Source: Nereocystis luetkeana (lineage: Eukaryota; Sar; Phaeophyceae; Laminariales; Laminariaceae). From it: a stretch of 64,000 nt of DNA. The notes beneath the pieces were generated by a model. It was not told where the DNA came from, searched no databases, and worked only from the letters and a program-made list of their open reading frames with translations. Positions 23,176 through 35,184 of the stretch are shown here, in pieces. The translations under genes and the position numbers were made by a program. How positions within the stretch are numbered: the first letter of the stretch is position 1; every line of letters starts with the position of its first letter. Location of the stretch: the NCBI GenBank assembly GCA_031213475.1, contig JARUPZ010000003.1, positions 6,936,740-7,000,739 on the forward strand, given 5' to 3'.

Positions 23176-23930
23176 CTTCGTATTTCTGGCCACAAGCATA
23201 AATTGTTGTGTAAGATAGGGTGTGTCCCACGCCACGTTCAGTACAAAAAAATGCAATTTTCTTCTTGCGTCCACCCCTCGAGCCTGAAATTCTAAGCGGT
23301 CAAATTCGTACGGGTAATTACGGTCGCGTTGTAGGCATCATGCATCAGATATCTATCTGTTGGCGCGCACGCGCCGGGTTTTGTTCGTTGCTTTGGGCAG
23401 TATACGTGTCTGGAATAAAAGCATCCGTAATAACAACATCCGTATATATACTGGCTGTAGGAGCAAAAAGTACGAAGTGCCGTAGTAGTATCGTACACGG
23501 TCGAGGCAATTGTCGTGGCCACCACACGACACGGCCATCCTGAGATGACGCCTCGGGAAACAACACGAAGAATATGTCCCGCAAGGCAACCGATGCTGAA
23601 ATGTTGGACGATGACGGGCGAACCAATGCTGGGTATAGTATCGGCTACTATTGACAGCTGACCATACGCAGCACAATCTATACGTATACAAATGTTTTTT
23701 ATTCCGGACAAGTATGCCGCCCGAATCACCGAACATAGCCGGGCTCGTGCGTGCCGACGGACGCATTATGACTACAACGCGAAAGCAATTACCCGTACGA
23801 ATTTGATTGCTGAGAATTTCGGGCTCGAGGATTGGACGAAGATAAGAAAATGGCGTATTTGGTGCCGATAATAGCACGGGTCTCACGCTCTCTTACATAA
23901 GATTTCCAGCGTATGGCCAGAAATACGAAG
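23176..23930. repeat. Long inverted repeat with arms of about 250 bp
   Basis: The left arm (23176-23428) and right arm (23690-23930) are reverse complements with many differences. Paired words include CTTCGTATTTCTGGCCA, CTCGAGCC and GAAATTCT, TCAAATTCGTACGGGTAATT, GCGTTGTAG, GGAATAAAA. Both arms can be read as a related peptide (LEPEILS, QIRTGN), so each may be a copy of a former exon. The spacer is about 260 bases. A GDSGG peptide in the right arm recalls a trypsin active site, but no other protease motif is present. Confidence 0.65.
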
Positions 23931-24298
23931 CGATGCTACGTAGCCATGCCCACGCTTTGGGTCTGGATAACACTTTACCAGGTATTTGCTGTGGTTGTTG
24001 TTGGTTCGGGAGAAGAAGGGGAAAGAGAGGGTGGTGCTAAATTTCTTCTGGGATATAAAAGAGTAGAGGAAGCCTTAAGGGAGAACGGTGGTTTGTGTGT
24101 GGCTGGTTCCTCACTACAGCAGAAAGAAAGCGAACGAACTATTACGTGGGGCCATATTTAGTAGGACCTGCGGTACACTTAAAATACTATGTCTTCCGCT
24201 TTTCAAATGACAATATTTACTTTTATCCCCCGTAGTAGACTAGAACGAACCTTATCATGGACATCACGCAGATGGGTTATTACCCGTTTCCGTCAGGA

Positions 24299-24563
24299 CG
24301 AAAGGCACGAGCCCCAAGGAGGTGGTGATTGATCGTAGAGGTTGAATAGTCTGGCTATATTCGGGTAGGTGGGTAAAATATTCGAGTACCGCTAGGGGGG
24401 TATGTAGCCTAAATCGGGTATACCCGGCCTAAACGTAGCCGGCCTTGGGGTGGTGGCCGGCGGTGACTAATGAGATGGTGTTCTGGGGCCTTCGCGGTGA
24501 CTGCTAGAGGATGGTACCCGATTTAGACCACAAAGTCATCGGGTATTATACCCGATGTTGATC
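24299..24563 (-). repeat. Dispersed repeat with GGTATACCCGAT start, copy 2
   Basis: Minus-strand partner of 22630-22891. It contains the self-complementary words CGGGTATACCCG (24416-24431 region) and CGGGTATTATACCCG (24539-24555 region), which are weaker in copy 1. The two copies enclose the long inverted repeat at 23176-23930 in a nested palindromic arrangement. Confidence 0.6.
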
Positions 24564-26639
24564 ACTCGTCTTGAAATAAACTAGTCGGGACTCAACCAAC
24601 GCTTCAGGTCTCAAGGAAAACAACGAGAAATTAAAACCTCGTCAAAGCGGAATAGCCTGAAGAAAACTGAATTTTAATATGAAATGAAATGAACAAAAGC
24701 CGAGGCATATCAGCATTAATGGCTCCGGAAAGGAAACGATCGGACCTTTTACGTGGCAAAGAGAAAACCTATCGTGAAGGCCCATCCATACCTTTTCCTC
24801 GTTTTTAAGCCTTCTCCAGCAAATCCATTTTGTCGCCACAAGGTCGGCAACTTCGACTCCGCAAGACTTAGCGAGCTTGCCCGAAACATCACGCTCTAGC
24901 ACTCCAACTTGGCAAGCGTGAAGGAACAACGGAATATATTTCGCTTCAATAGCTGCTGTGTAGCGAGAAGACGAGGGCGTGGGCTCAACCGCCCCGAGAT
25001 GGGAAAGAGAGTTATTAATAATAATAGTAAGTGCGTTTCGTTGGGGGCCGACCCCGAGGCCTCAATGAAGAAAATGTTGTACGCTGTTTCCATGGGTGGA
25101 CAATGGGCATCCTAATCATGTTGTTGATCATGGGCGAACCTTGCGAGTATCGGAGCCAGAGTATGGTTACCTTCTCGACGCCGCCGTCGCTGGTAACATA
25201 GTAGGAGTCTGTAGGTAGCTTGAGACAGCTTGGAGAAGAAGTAAGTGGGGAATGCTGTCAGACTGGTGAGTAACGGATCATCTATAAACGACGATCCACG
25301 TGTCAATCAGAATATCAGCGGTAACTTCTGTCGTTGATCGGGCCGTCGAGACGGGGTACATGTCGGCGTGCCGGCTGAAGCAGTCCGTCAAAGGTAGGTG
25401 ACCGTAAATGAGAGAGTGCCGAAATAATCAACGACAACACGCGATTCCAGGACTGGACGGCCAGGGAGGCAATAAGAGGAGCGAGCGTGGTGTCGGTGGA
25501 GACGATAAGCAGACCATCTCGAAGCCACCATCGGGTGGTCAGGGTCAGCGCAGCCAACAAACAACGCACACATGGAGACGGCGTGCGAGCGATTCCAGTT
25601 TGGCAAAAGGCTTTGGCACGGCAGGCTTACATATTCCACGTGCGCGTGAGGAACGTAACGTTTGTTTTTGTTATTTCATCTTGAAAAAGCCGAGCTGTAC
25701 GACCACTAGGCCTGCGAGGACCGGCCGCAGGCGCCGGAGTTATTTTCCGCACTAAGACAGGCGTCTCATCTTCATTGGAAAACGCCCAACATCGCTGAAA
25801 GGCGGGTATTTGACAGAGGGGGCATTTGTGGGATTTAATACGATGGGAAAAAGTTCCGGGAACGATAAAACGACTCCCCAATGACGGCATCACAGGTTTG
25901 TTCGTCGCGTCCTTCGCGAGCGCAATCGGCGTGAGTAGTGCTCATTGAACCCCCGAAGCCCTTCCCGGGGTGGTACCTTCTAAATGGATAATGGAGGGAG
26001 TGGCGTCGGTGGTTTGCGCGCCAAAGAGCTGTAGCACAAGCTCAATCGCGGGTGTGGCCAACGGGATGGCCACGGCGACGGCCCAATATGGAAGACGAGC
26101 AGGCCTCTCAGTGACAGGCGAAACCACCAATGGTCAGTTAGTTAGGCGTCGCACGGTCGGCTGTTGATTTTGCCGGCTGTGGCGTCACAACTGCCAGTGG
26201 ATAAATGTGTTTATTGACTGCGGGCTCAGGTATTCTGGCGGCGTTAGCTTGAAGTAAGTTTGTTCTTGTCGAGAACAAGTTCGACGGAACGAGGGAAGGC
26301 AGGCGATCCCGAAATATTGAACCGCTGAAATAAAACCGGGAGATCGACCGAGCTTTGGGCGAGGTTCGTCTTGGCCCTTCCCGAGGCTCCCTGAAGCTGG
26401 GCGGGGGATGCCTGTGAACCGAGGTCCCCGGTACTGCCCAACAATGTCTCTTGTTCAGAGGTCCTTGGGGATCTTTATCGGTACCCACGCCAATCGAATC
26501 GTTTTGAAAAAAGCCCCGGCGGAAGCTCATTTACCCACTGCCGCGGTACCTAATGTAGGGCACTAAGCTGAGCGGGCGCGAGGAGGAACGTTCTCCGACC
26601 GGCGCCAACGCGAGCTGTGGAAGCTCAGCATGCAATTTA
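24564..26639. other. Unassigned DNA rich in short minus-strand frames
   Basis: Minus-strand frames at 25315-25569, 25388-25639, 25627-25893, 25942-26130 and 26138-26530 follow one another in changing phase, which could be a decayed gene. No peptide in them matches a family I know, and the + strand frames are of similar length. I do not call a gene. Confidence 0.3.
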
Positions 26640-29600
26640 GTTCGCTCCTGGTGTGAATATGCGTTTCCTCGTCCTTGTTCACCGTGCTCCCCTGTCCCGA
26701 TTCGAAAGAAGTGCGTGATGTAGTGCGTGCTGCTGGTGCTGTTGCTGCGCCGCTACTCTGCTGCTACTGTTGCTGCTACGTGCCACGGCTGGTGTACGGT
26801 CCCGTTGTTTCTCCTAACGCCCTCACCTCGTGGAGTAAGTCCGCCTACGACATATTACCTTGAGGAACCTCGAGGGTGTGTTTTTTTTCTGTTTAGCTTT
26901 TGTTAGTACTACTTATATTTTCTACCCTATAGACAAAGCCGTGTTTCACGTATCGTCCCAATAAGTGCCTTCAAATAACACGCGCATAGGGTTCAGCATG
27001 CCCGACTCTCGTGGAATACTCATCTAGTTTTGCTGACTCACGCCCTAGCGCTTTCGGCTCGTCAAGGTTTGACGGAAGAAAAATGCCCTAGGAGCACGAA
27101 CACGCACTTGGTGAGACTCGAACCTACCGTTTAACCTTTAAGCCGTAAGGGCGAGATTCACCTACTCCAAAGGACCTCCATCGGCAACGCCAATAAATCT
27201 TTTGTTTTCGTTACCCAGCGAGTTCACGTGCCTCGACTGCTTTGCCAAGGGCGGCCTCGGGCATGCGTGACATGCGACTGCTGCTGCTGCTGCTGTTGCT
27301 GCTGCTTTGGGCTCGTCCTATTCGTTTTGTATACGACAAAATGCTCTGAACGAGTCCGTGTGCGGGTTACGACTATGAGCGATGACGAGTACGTGTTAAA
27401 TGTGCAACCTCACGGAGCTCCCCCAATGGAGTCGGACAGCCTGCATGATATTTTGCTGCTGACCGTCGAGGACGTATCGACATTTCGTCGTCGTGCCATA
27501 CCGTGCGTCCCTGCTCCGACTGCTACTCCGGGCCGGTTGCGGGTGTGCGTGATGCACCGCTTGCTGGTGATGCTGCTGCCGCCACGCACCACCGCTGGTG
27601 TACGGTTTCGCTGTTTCTCCGCACGCTACTCCCCTCGCAAAGTAGGCCAGCCTACGATATATTTCATTGCTGCACATCAAGGGTGTGGTTGTTTTTTATG
27701 CTCTTCCTTGTTTAAATCTCAAGTTCACTTGCCTACTTCTGCACAAGTCGTGGCCACAGGTGTCGTCCCGTTTTCCCCCCAGGAAGTGCCTTCAATTATA
27801 TCGCGTATAGGGTTCAGCATGGCCGATACTCGTCGACCATTTATGTATTTTGGCTGACTCACGCTCTCTCCCTTTCGATCAATCACGTTTTTTGCTAAAT
27901 AAAAGATCCTGCTAACGTGAGTACCCACTCGGTGGGACCTTACGGTGGTGGGGAAGAGATACGCATACTCAAAAGTAACTGTGTCGGCGAAATTAAAATA
28001 CCTTTCCTCGTCGTGTGCCATTGTTCTTCCTTGCGTCGGCGACGCCGTTTTACCTTTCCTGGTCGTGCCCCGACCGTACTACTTCCTTGCGTCGACTACT
28101 TCTCCAACGGAAGCCTCGGGGTTGTGTTATGTGCTACTCCTGCTTCTGCTGCTATTACGGCTTGGCTTTCTTCTTCTTACTCGTGTATCCGACAAGGAAC
28201 CCAAAATTATATAAACGAGTACGTATTATTCGGACTACGACTAGGTGCGTGGACGATTACGTGTTTCTTTTACACTCTCCCAGCTCCTCTCACGAAATAG
28301 CTCAGCCTTCATGATGTTTTGGTGCTGATCGTCGTGGCGTGATGATGCCTTTCGTCGTCATGCCCCACCGTACTCCCCTGTCCCAACTGCTAACCCGGGG
28401 CCGCCTCGAGCGTGTGTGGTGTACTGCTTGCTGGTTATGTTGTTCACACCGCCGCTGCTCTGCTCCTGTTGCTGGTGCTGCTGCAGCGGCTACGTACCCC
28501 CGTTGGTGTACTGCTCCTCTGGTTCTCTTCACACACTCGCCTCGTGAGGTAGGTCAGCCCACGAAATATTGCGTTGCTGAACATCGAGGGTGTGCTTCTT
28601 TTATATATGTCTGATTTTTATATTATCACCTTCACTTGCCAACTTCTGCACAAGCCGTGGTCACAGGTAGGTGTCGTCTATGCCTTACACAATACCGCGC
28701 ATAGGGTTCAGCGCCCCCGACACTGGTCGAATATTTATATAATATCCCTGACAAACGTTCTCGCGCTTTTCGCTGGTCGCGTGCTTACGCAATAAACAGA
28801 CCCTTCGTGCACGAGTGCAGGAGTACGCACTCAGTGAGACTCGAACCTACTATTTGACCCTACTGTAGTAGGGACGAGATTCACCTACTCCAAAGCACCT
28901 CCATCGGCGACGTCAGTATACCTTTGTTTGTGGTGCCCCACTGTACCCCCACGCCTCGGCTGCTTTGCCAAGGGCAGCCTGGCGTCTCCTGCTGATGGTG
29001 CTGCAACTTCCACTTGGCGGTTTTCGTTCTTGTGAACCCGACAACAACGAAAATCGTACGAACGAATGCGTGTGCCGATTATCACGAGGTGCGACGACGA
29101 CTTCGCGTTTGTTTCACACCTTCACGTAGTAACTCTCCCGGAGTAGGTTACTCTGCGTGATGTTTCGCTTCTGACCGTCGTCGTGCCCCGCCGCACTCCC
29201 TTGCCCCGACTACTGCGCCTGGTCGATTTCGGGCGTGCGTCGTGTACCGATTGCTGCTGCTGCTGCCACTGCTCTGTTGCTGTTGCTCCTTCCGCCACGT
29301 ACCACCGTTGTTGTCTTCTTTTTCTGCTGCTGCTCACTCTGCTCCCGGCGTGGGGTAGGTCAGCCTCGTGTTTTCGTTGCAGAACCGCGGAGGTGTGTGT
29401 TTAATTTTAATGTTAACGAAATCTCACATTCATAGTTCAGCTTCTCGACAAGCGCGCGTGCGTTGAAGGTTGGGTGTTCAAGAAAACAGTCGAATAGCCG
29501 ATTCGGGCAATTTTACAGGTGAAAGCACGAGTGTTCCGCAAAGGTGTTGAGATTCATAGGCGAGCATATGGTCTAAAAATGAGCGTCGCGGGCCAAATCG

Positions 29601-30700
29601 ACTCGAGTGCACGTCGGGCGACCAAGCTCTTAAAGGCACAGAAGGCGGAGCATTTGTTTCCATCGAATTGGAAGAGCCTACACCGCGGGAGAAGCGGTGC
29701 ATTGGTGGGGGTATAAACGGTGTCTAAGATAATGTTTTGGATTCACCCAGCAAGCATTATCACATGCAGAGCTTGGAGGGTCGGTTGTGTTGCGAAGGCG
29801 ACTTTTTATCGTGTAACCTCCAGCGTCAAACTCATGTGATGAACGAGTACGTGTGCAGGGTACGACGAAGTACGACAACGACGGCGTGTGTCTTTTACAA
29901 CTCACACCGCTCTCCTCACGGAGTCTCAGCATGCAATATGTTTCGTTACTGGCCATCAAGGGTGTGATTGTTCCTTCCCTGGTGGGTCCCCCCTTGTGCT
30001 CTCCTTCCCCGACTGCTGTGCTTGGGCGGCCTCGGGGGTAAGTGGTGTACTCCTTGTTGCTGCTGCTATTGCCGCCACCGATACTCTGTTGCTGCTGCTG
30101 CTTCGACGTACCACCGCTGTTGTCCTGGTCTGGTTTTGCGGCTTGCGTAGATCCCTTCGCCGAGTAGGTCACCCTGCGATATTTTGCGTTGCAGAACCTG
30201 GAGGGGATTTGGTACGTGCGTCGTCATTTCGCTTTTTCCCATCCCACGTTCACTTTCCAGCTTCTGGTCAAGCTGTCGTCCCAGGCGCCGTCATTCCTTC
30301 CCCCAGCAAGTGCCTCAAGTTTCACTTCGCGTCGGGTTCGGCATTACGAACGCTCGTCGAATTTGAATTGAATTAGCTGGCTCAACCTATCGCGTTTTCG
30401 TCGCGGGGAATCTTCACGCAAGGAAACGTCACGACGAGCACGATCACGCATTTATTTAGTAGAACCCGAAGCCCTAACTTGACCGTAATAGGGACGGTAT
30501 TCACCTACTACAAAGTGACTCCGTCGGGGAGGCCATGATACTATTGCTTGTCGTGCCCCACCGTGCCGGGGTGCATAATGTGCTACAGCCGCTGCTACTG
30601 CCGCTGCTAACCCCGTTGCTCTGCTGCTGCTGCTACCACGTGCAGTTCCTACTGCTGCTAACGCTCACACAGTCCCCTTGGCCGAGTAAGTCGGCCTGAT
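26640..30700. repeat. Degenerate tandem array of about 730-900 bp units, CTG-rich
   Basis: A block of about 4 kb made of five or so imperfect direct repeats. The landmark TAGGGTTCAGC recurs near 26990, 27800 and 28705, with a weaker form near 29436 and a diverged one near 30331. A second landmark, TTTTGCTGCTGACCGTCG-like, recurs near 27450, 28318, 29160 and 29947. Each unit carries a run of CTG/CTC codon-like repeats, then ACGTACCACCG, then GTAGGTCAGCC. The frame of the long readings changes from unit to unit, so the 209- and 162-codon frames here are repeat artefacts and not called as genes. Confidence 0.75.
27105..27185 (-). repeat. B-box-like motif inside the tandem array
   Basis: On the minus strand the motif AGGTTCGAGTCTCACC resembles the T arm of a tRNA. 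The same motif occurs at 28835-28905, in the next-but-one unit, and a decayed one near 30450-30530. No complete tRNA can be folded around it. It is either a SINE relic carried by the repeat unit or chance. Confidence 0.35.
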
Positions 30701-31900
30701 AGGTATTTGTATGCCATTATATCTCGTGCGCAGTCGGGTTCGCCTGCGCCGACCGTAGTTCCAGGGGCAACATCAAGCGTGAATGGTGTGCTGCTGCCGA
30801 TGCTCTTGCCGCTGTTCTCGTGCTGCTATGTAGGTGGTGCTGCTATGTAGGTGCTACATCTGTCCAGTTATGCTGCTGCTGCCATCTCTGCGATAAGTTG
30901 TTGCTGTTGACCTCCGTGAGCATGGTCATAATACAGGCAACCTCTCTCAGTGATGTATTTGCGCATATTCATGTTGAAGGACGCATCCATCTGCTTCGGA
31001 AGTTGTACGAGTACCGTCCCGCACTTCATATTAATTGGGGTATCGGTGGAGATGCCGTGCCAGGGATATTTCCGTATGATACGTACCTGTACGGTGTGCT
31101 GTTTGCTGCTGCTGAGCTTGTTGCACAAACGTAGTTGCCGGCGCTTCGTACTGTCGAAAAGCTCGATCGACAGCTTCCCAACTGTTCTGTGTCTATCTGT
31201 GTGTGATTATACAGTACGGACGCCTATTTGATAGTGCTGCGTGCTGCTGTACGAGCGAGATATTCGTTGTTGTCCCGGATGGACGATGGCAACGGTTGTT
31301 TTCTTGTTGTTCGCGGCATTTTCTTTCTGTATAATCAAAATGAAAATTTCACATGCAACCCTTTGGTAGTATGGTCACCCTAACAGTCCCGGGTTGCCTC
31401 CCTGTACGCCCTCAGCCAACACGGGTACGTTTGAAGCCGCAGGTGGGCGTCAGTCCGACCAGGCGAATTCCCTCTTGTATAGATATATGTATTTTTTCTC
31501 TCCGCCTTCTCGGCCGCTGTGAGCGAACCCCACATCTCCGATTTTATCTTCAACTTTGTCTGGGACTCCGGTCGCCTTCCCTTCCCTGCCTTCGTGCTTG
31601 CTTTTTCCACCGCTTTCCTCGAGGGTCGCACGAGCCCCCCTCCGACGGGTGTTCTCCCGTGCCCTCGTCTCGGAGCCTCGAGCCACCCACGAGCGCGGCA
31701 ACCCCGAACTTGAGGGATATTTTCTGGGAAAAGGAGACACGGACGTTCTATACTCTGTGGTCCTGGAAATTGTCTGGGTGTAACAGTTGTTGCTCCGCCA
31801 AGAACTTCTTTTGGCAGGCTTCGTCTTAGAGTAGTAGCTTTTGTATCTCCGAGGTTCGATCTCTCGGTCTTGCTGATTGTGATGCTACCTACTGCCTTGC
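30701..31900. other. CTG-rich and unassigned DNA
   Basis: CTG/CTC-rich DNA continues to about 31130. Reading frames at 31353-31829 (+) and 31450-31740 (-) overlap on opposite strands and carry low-complexity protein. No gene is supported. Confidence 0.3.
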
Positions 31901-31908
31901 TTTGCGGG

Positions 31909-31956
31909 TCGCCGCCATCGGCCTGTTCGAACCGTCGCCATCGGCCTGTTCGAACC
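31909..31956. repeat. 21-bp direct duplication
   Basis: The word CGCCATCGGCCTGTTCGAAC occurs twice in immediate succession. This is a simple local slippage duplication. Confidence 0.8.
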
Positions 31957-32127
31957 CCTCTGTCCTGCCTTTCTCGGCGGCTGCTTTCCCTTGCCCCTCT
32001 CTCTTCGCCGGACGACTACACGCGCCTTCTCGGTGGTATCGCGCCGTTCTTGGTACAAGGTCGTTGCAAACCCCGGTAATTATGCTTTGTTGGTGTTTTC
32101 GTTCATAAAATGTTGATACCTCGGCAC

Positions 32128-32490
32128 GTTTTCTGTTTTCGCTGGTAGGATGGAATGGAGGTTGTTGTTGGGGAGTATGAATTCGGCCGAGTGTTGGTAC
32201 TTCGATGACAAACAACAACCATTCACATCGGAGGGTATAGTACAGGTGGCTGTACATGCATGCCCGGACTTTCCACTCCTACCGCTGAGTGAGGCGCATT
32301 GGAATACCAGTACTAACAACGACAGCAGCAGCAGTACAGCAGTTCAAAGGTGCTGTACTTCGAACCTGTACGTACAAAGCTTTGTTTTCGCCGGTCGAAT
32401 TGAATGAAGGTTGTTGACAAGTCGGCCGGGTGCTGTGAATGCGATAATAAAAACCGACCAATCGCATCGGAGGATATCATACACAGCAGA
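32128..32490. repeat. Diverged direct repeat, spacing about 245 bp
   Basis: TTTTCGCTGGTAGGATGGAATG, GAGGTTGTTG, TCGGCCGAGTG and CACATCGGAGGGTAT at 32128-32240 correspond in order to TTTTCGCCGGTCGAATTGAATG, AAGGTTGTTG, TCGGCCGGGTG and CGCATCGGAGGATAT at about 32385-32480. No coding sequence is conserved. Confidence 0.5.
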
Positions 32491-33725
32491 CGTTTTTCAC
32501 TTTAAGAAAATAATAATATCCAATCCAGATGCGTAGTCTTTGTTTACTAGTAAATGGGAGATACGGACCCACTTTTAATAAGATACGATCCTTCGTTCCA
32601 GGTATAAGATGATGTTCGGCTGGGTGCGATTCCCTGTTGAAAAACGCGTCTAGTCGTTTCGGCGAGCACTACTGGAAGTAATCGAGGGTTGGAGACTGCT
32701 TGCTCAGACTGCAAGTACTCGCAGTATGTCGGAGTTCTGTGCTGTTGTACGTATACTGCTGCGTGTGCTACACGTAATACTATTCACGCTACGAGAATGC
32801 TGCCCATGTCGGCAGTACCTATCGGTTGTTCTGCCGATCGATATCAGGTCATTTATCAGGTGTTCGATACTGCTCATACCCGCAGTATCTCGAATACTGC
32901 CTGTTCTCAGGATTGAGTGCGATAATGCGCATACAGTACGCGTCCTGTTCTCCCAGTAATATGGGCGTTTACTACAAGTTGTTGTCCTCTGCGACGACGT
33001 ACGTACCGCTGCGGTTGTTGTGCTGCTGCTGACCTTGGGGCTGGATCTGCACAGCAGCAGCTGCAGCAACCGACCGCAGCAGCAGCATTGCCTACTACTC
33101 CTGCTGCAGCTGTTGCTGCCATTTGGATGATGTGCCGCTGCTGCTGCCGCTATCGCTTTCATGTGCGAGAGAGACCCTCCCTTCTGCACAAGCGTCGTTG
33201 GAAATAGGTACAGCTCGCCGTAGATAGGGGTGTGATATCGGCGTGGGTGTTGGGTACTTGGCAGCTGGGCAGAAAAAGGGCGGCAATACCACTATCACCC
33301 CAAACAACATCATCAAAGTAATCTCAGTATAAGAGAGACCTCTCCGAACTGAGCTGATTTCTGCCCCCGCCAGCAGCAACTGGGCTTCAAATTTTCGATG
33401 ATTTCCAGGCCCATAATTATAGACGGTTTTGATTTTCGGGCTAAAGAATAGATGGCTGAAAAAGACAGCAATAATAACGTCCCAACAAAGTGCTCCAAAA
33501 AAAAGTTGGTCTATAATTCGAGCGGGACAGATACAAGAACTGAGAACTGACACTGGGCATTGCCTTTTCCCTGCACAACTTGGCATTGCCCTGATCCTGT
33601 TGGCAACGAGATCGAATGGTGTACTTATGTCAACTTGCTTCAACATAATTACACGACTTTTGGCACTGAGGTATATTTTCCAAACCGGAGCATGGGTCCC
33701 GGCAGGCACCCATGCGGAGGGAGCC
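32491..33725. other. Unassigned DNA rich in CAGTA/TACTG words
   Basis: Between 32690 and 33130 the pentamers CAGTA and TACTG and the trimer CAG/CTG are very dense on both strands. The 270-codon minus frame at 33095-33907 crosses the (GA)n/(TA)n microsatellite, and its N-terminal third is pure repeat translation, so it is not called as a gene. Confidence 0.3.
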
Positions 33726-33729
33726 CTTG

Positions 33730-33793
<64 letters not shown>
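33730..33793. repeat. Compound microsatellite (TA)n(GA)n
   Basis: About ten TA units followed directly by about twenty-one AG units. It is a perfect compound dinucleotide repeat. Confidence 0.95.
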
Positions 33794-33796
<3 letters not shown>

Positions 33797-34623
33797 CCAG
33801 GTTCCCCTCAGGGAGATGCCTAGCGGAGTGGCGCAATAAATAATAGTCATCCTTTGAAATACATGTTTGTTCAGAACTACTACTTCTGTATAAAGTAATG
33901 ACTGCATCCACCCGTTATTAACGTGACGACTTTTTTGAAAAATCTAAAACACACATTTATTGCAGGATTTTTTAGAGTACATGAGTACTGCTGTAAAATT
34001 GCGTGCTGGAAGATACGGCAGCAGACGATATACATACGCAGTACGTACTGCGACAAAGGGACGGGTACTGCTGTGCTCTTTCAGCTGGCTCCGGGACGTA
34101 TCGGTCAGTAGTGTAGGACACACAGCAGTCAGTCAGTATCTAACGTAGATATTTTTGCAAGAATGCTGCTGTTACAGTACACGATGCTCGTAAGACCGAT
34201 TGGTTGTACTGGGCTCGACGAATGTGCACGATCCATGATCCGGCAATGAATCGGTAAGGAGAAAAAAATGCCGGCCACACACACGGCAGCAGGTATGTGC
34301 ATAGGTCAATGCCGATGACAACAACGAAGATTACTGTAGTACTAGGAGTGCAGCACGCAACTGACGCATGCGCATATAATGCTGCCTGCTTCTGCCGTTA
34401 GTGCACTGTGCAGAGCACTGCTAGAGCAGTGACATTGTTCGATCTCAATCAGCAATAATACGCAGAAGAAGTAGCAGCAGGGAGAGAGGTGATGATGATA
34501 CAGGTACACCAATAATATGGGTTTTTACGTGAAAAAGTGGAAAATGCTAGAAAACAAAATTGGTACCTCCTGGCAAGGCAGATAGATTAGATGGTGAAAT
34601 ACGAACGGCAGGCTCCGACTAAC

Positions 34624-34954
34624 GTTCATTCTTATCGGAGAGTGTTTTTTCCGAAATTTCCAAAGTTTGAAAATAATCGAAGATATGTATCAATATACGG
34701 AGGCGTTCTGTCACTCTTCGTGAAATTCTCCAGAACCAAAAATATGAAGTTTGTTAACCTTCCAATATTTGGAACAAAAACAGATCAATCTTCCATATTT
34801 TCTTGTTTTTCCCCCAAATATTGGAATGTTGATCTGTTTTGGTTCTGGAGAATTTCACGAATAGTGAGAAAACGCCTCCGTATATTGATACATATCTCCA
34901 ATTATTTCCAAACTTTGGAAATCACGAAAAAAACGCTCTCCGATAAGGATGAAC
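34624..34954. mobile_element. MITE/fold-back element, copy 2 (palindromic form)
   Basis: A near-palindromic element of 331 bases whose two arms, each about 150 bases, are reverse complements. The termini are GTTCATTCTTATCGGAGAG and CTCTCCGATAAGGATGAAC. Each arm contains AGATATGTATCAATATACGG and CGTGAAATTCTCCAGAACC or their complements, and the centre is AATCTTCCATATTTTCTTG. The pentamer CTAAC flanks the element on both sides (34619-34623 and 34955-34959) and is a plausible target duplication. There is no reading frame of its own. This copy has two full arms where the other three copies have one arm plus a terminal inverted repeat. Confidence 0.85.
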
Positions 34955-35184
34955 CTAACACAATGGGCCACAGCAATACTGCGCATAATATGGGTATGAA
35001 GGAAGGCTCATAACCTCGAGGGTCATGACCTGAAGGAATAATGCATGTTGAGGCTCTGTCTTCTATGAGAAGAGATAGATGCAGAGGCGGCACCGAAGTG
35101 TCTGTGAAGATCACTTGTGATGAAGAAAGAAGATGGTTTGAAATTGGCGCTTAATTGGCCATTATTATAGAAGGAATCTTGATC

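Noticed and set aside
23690..23886. Trypsin-like serine protease suggested by GDSGG on the minus strand
   Set aside because: No His or Asp catalytic motif occurs around it, and the frame shifts within 30 residues. A five-residue match is not enough.
27228..27857. 209-codon + frame
   Set aside because: It lies inside the CTG-rich tandem array and starts in poly-Cys low complexity. The frame is not kept in the other array units.
31353..31829. 158-codon + frame opposite a 96-codon minus frame
   Set aside because: Both are low complexity and overlap on opposite strands, with no recognised motif to choose between them.
33095..33907. 270-codon minus-strand frame
   Set aside because: Its N-terminal third translates the (GA)n(TA)n microsatellite into Ser-Leu and Tyr-Ile repeats. 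The remainder has no domain and changes composition abruptly.
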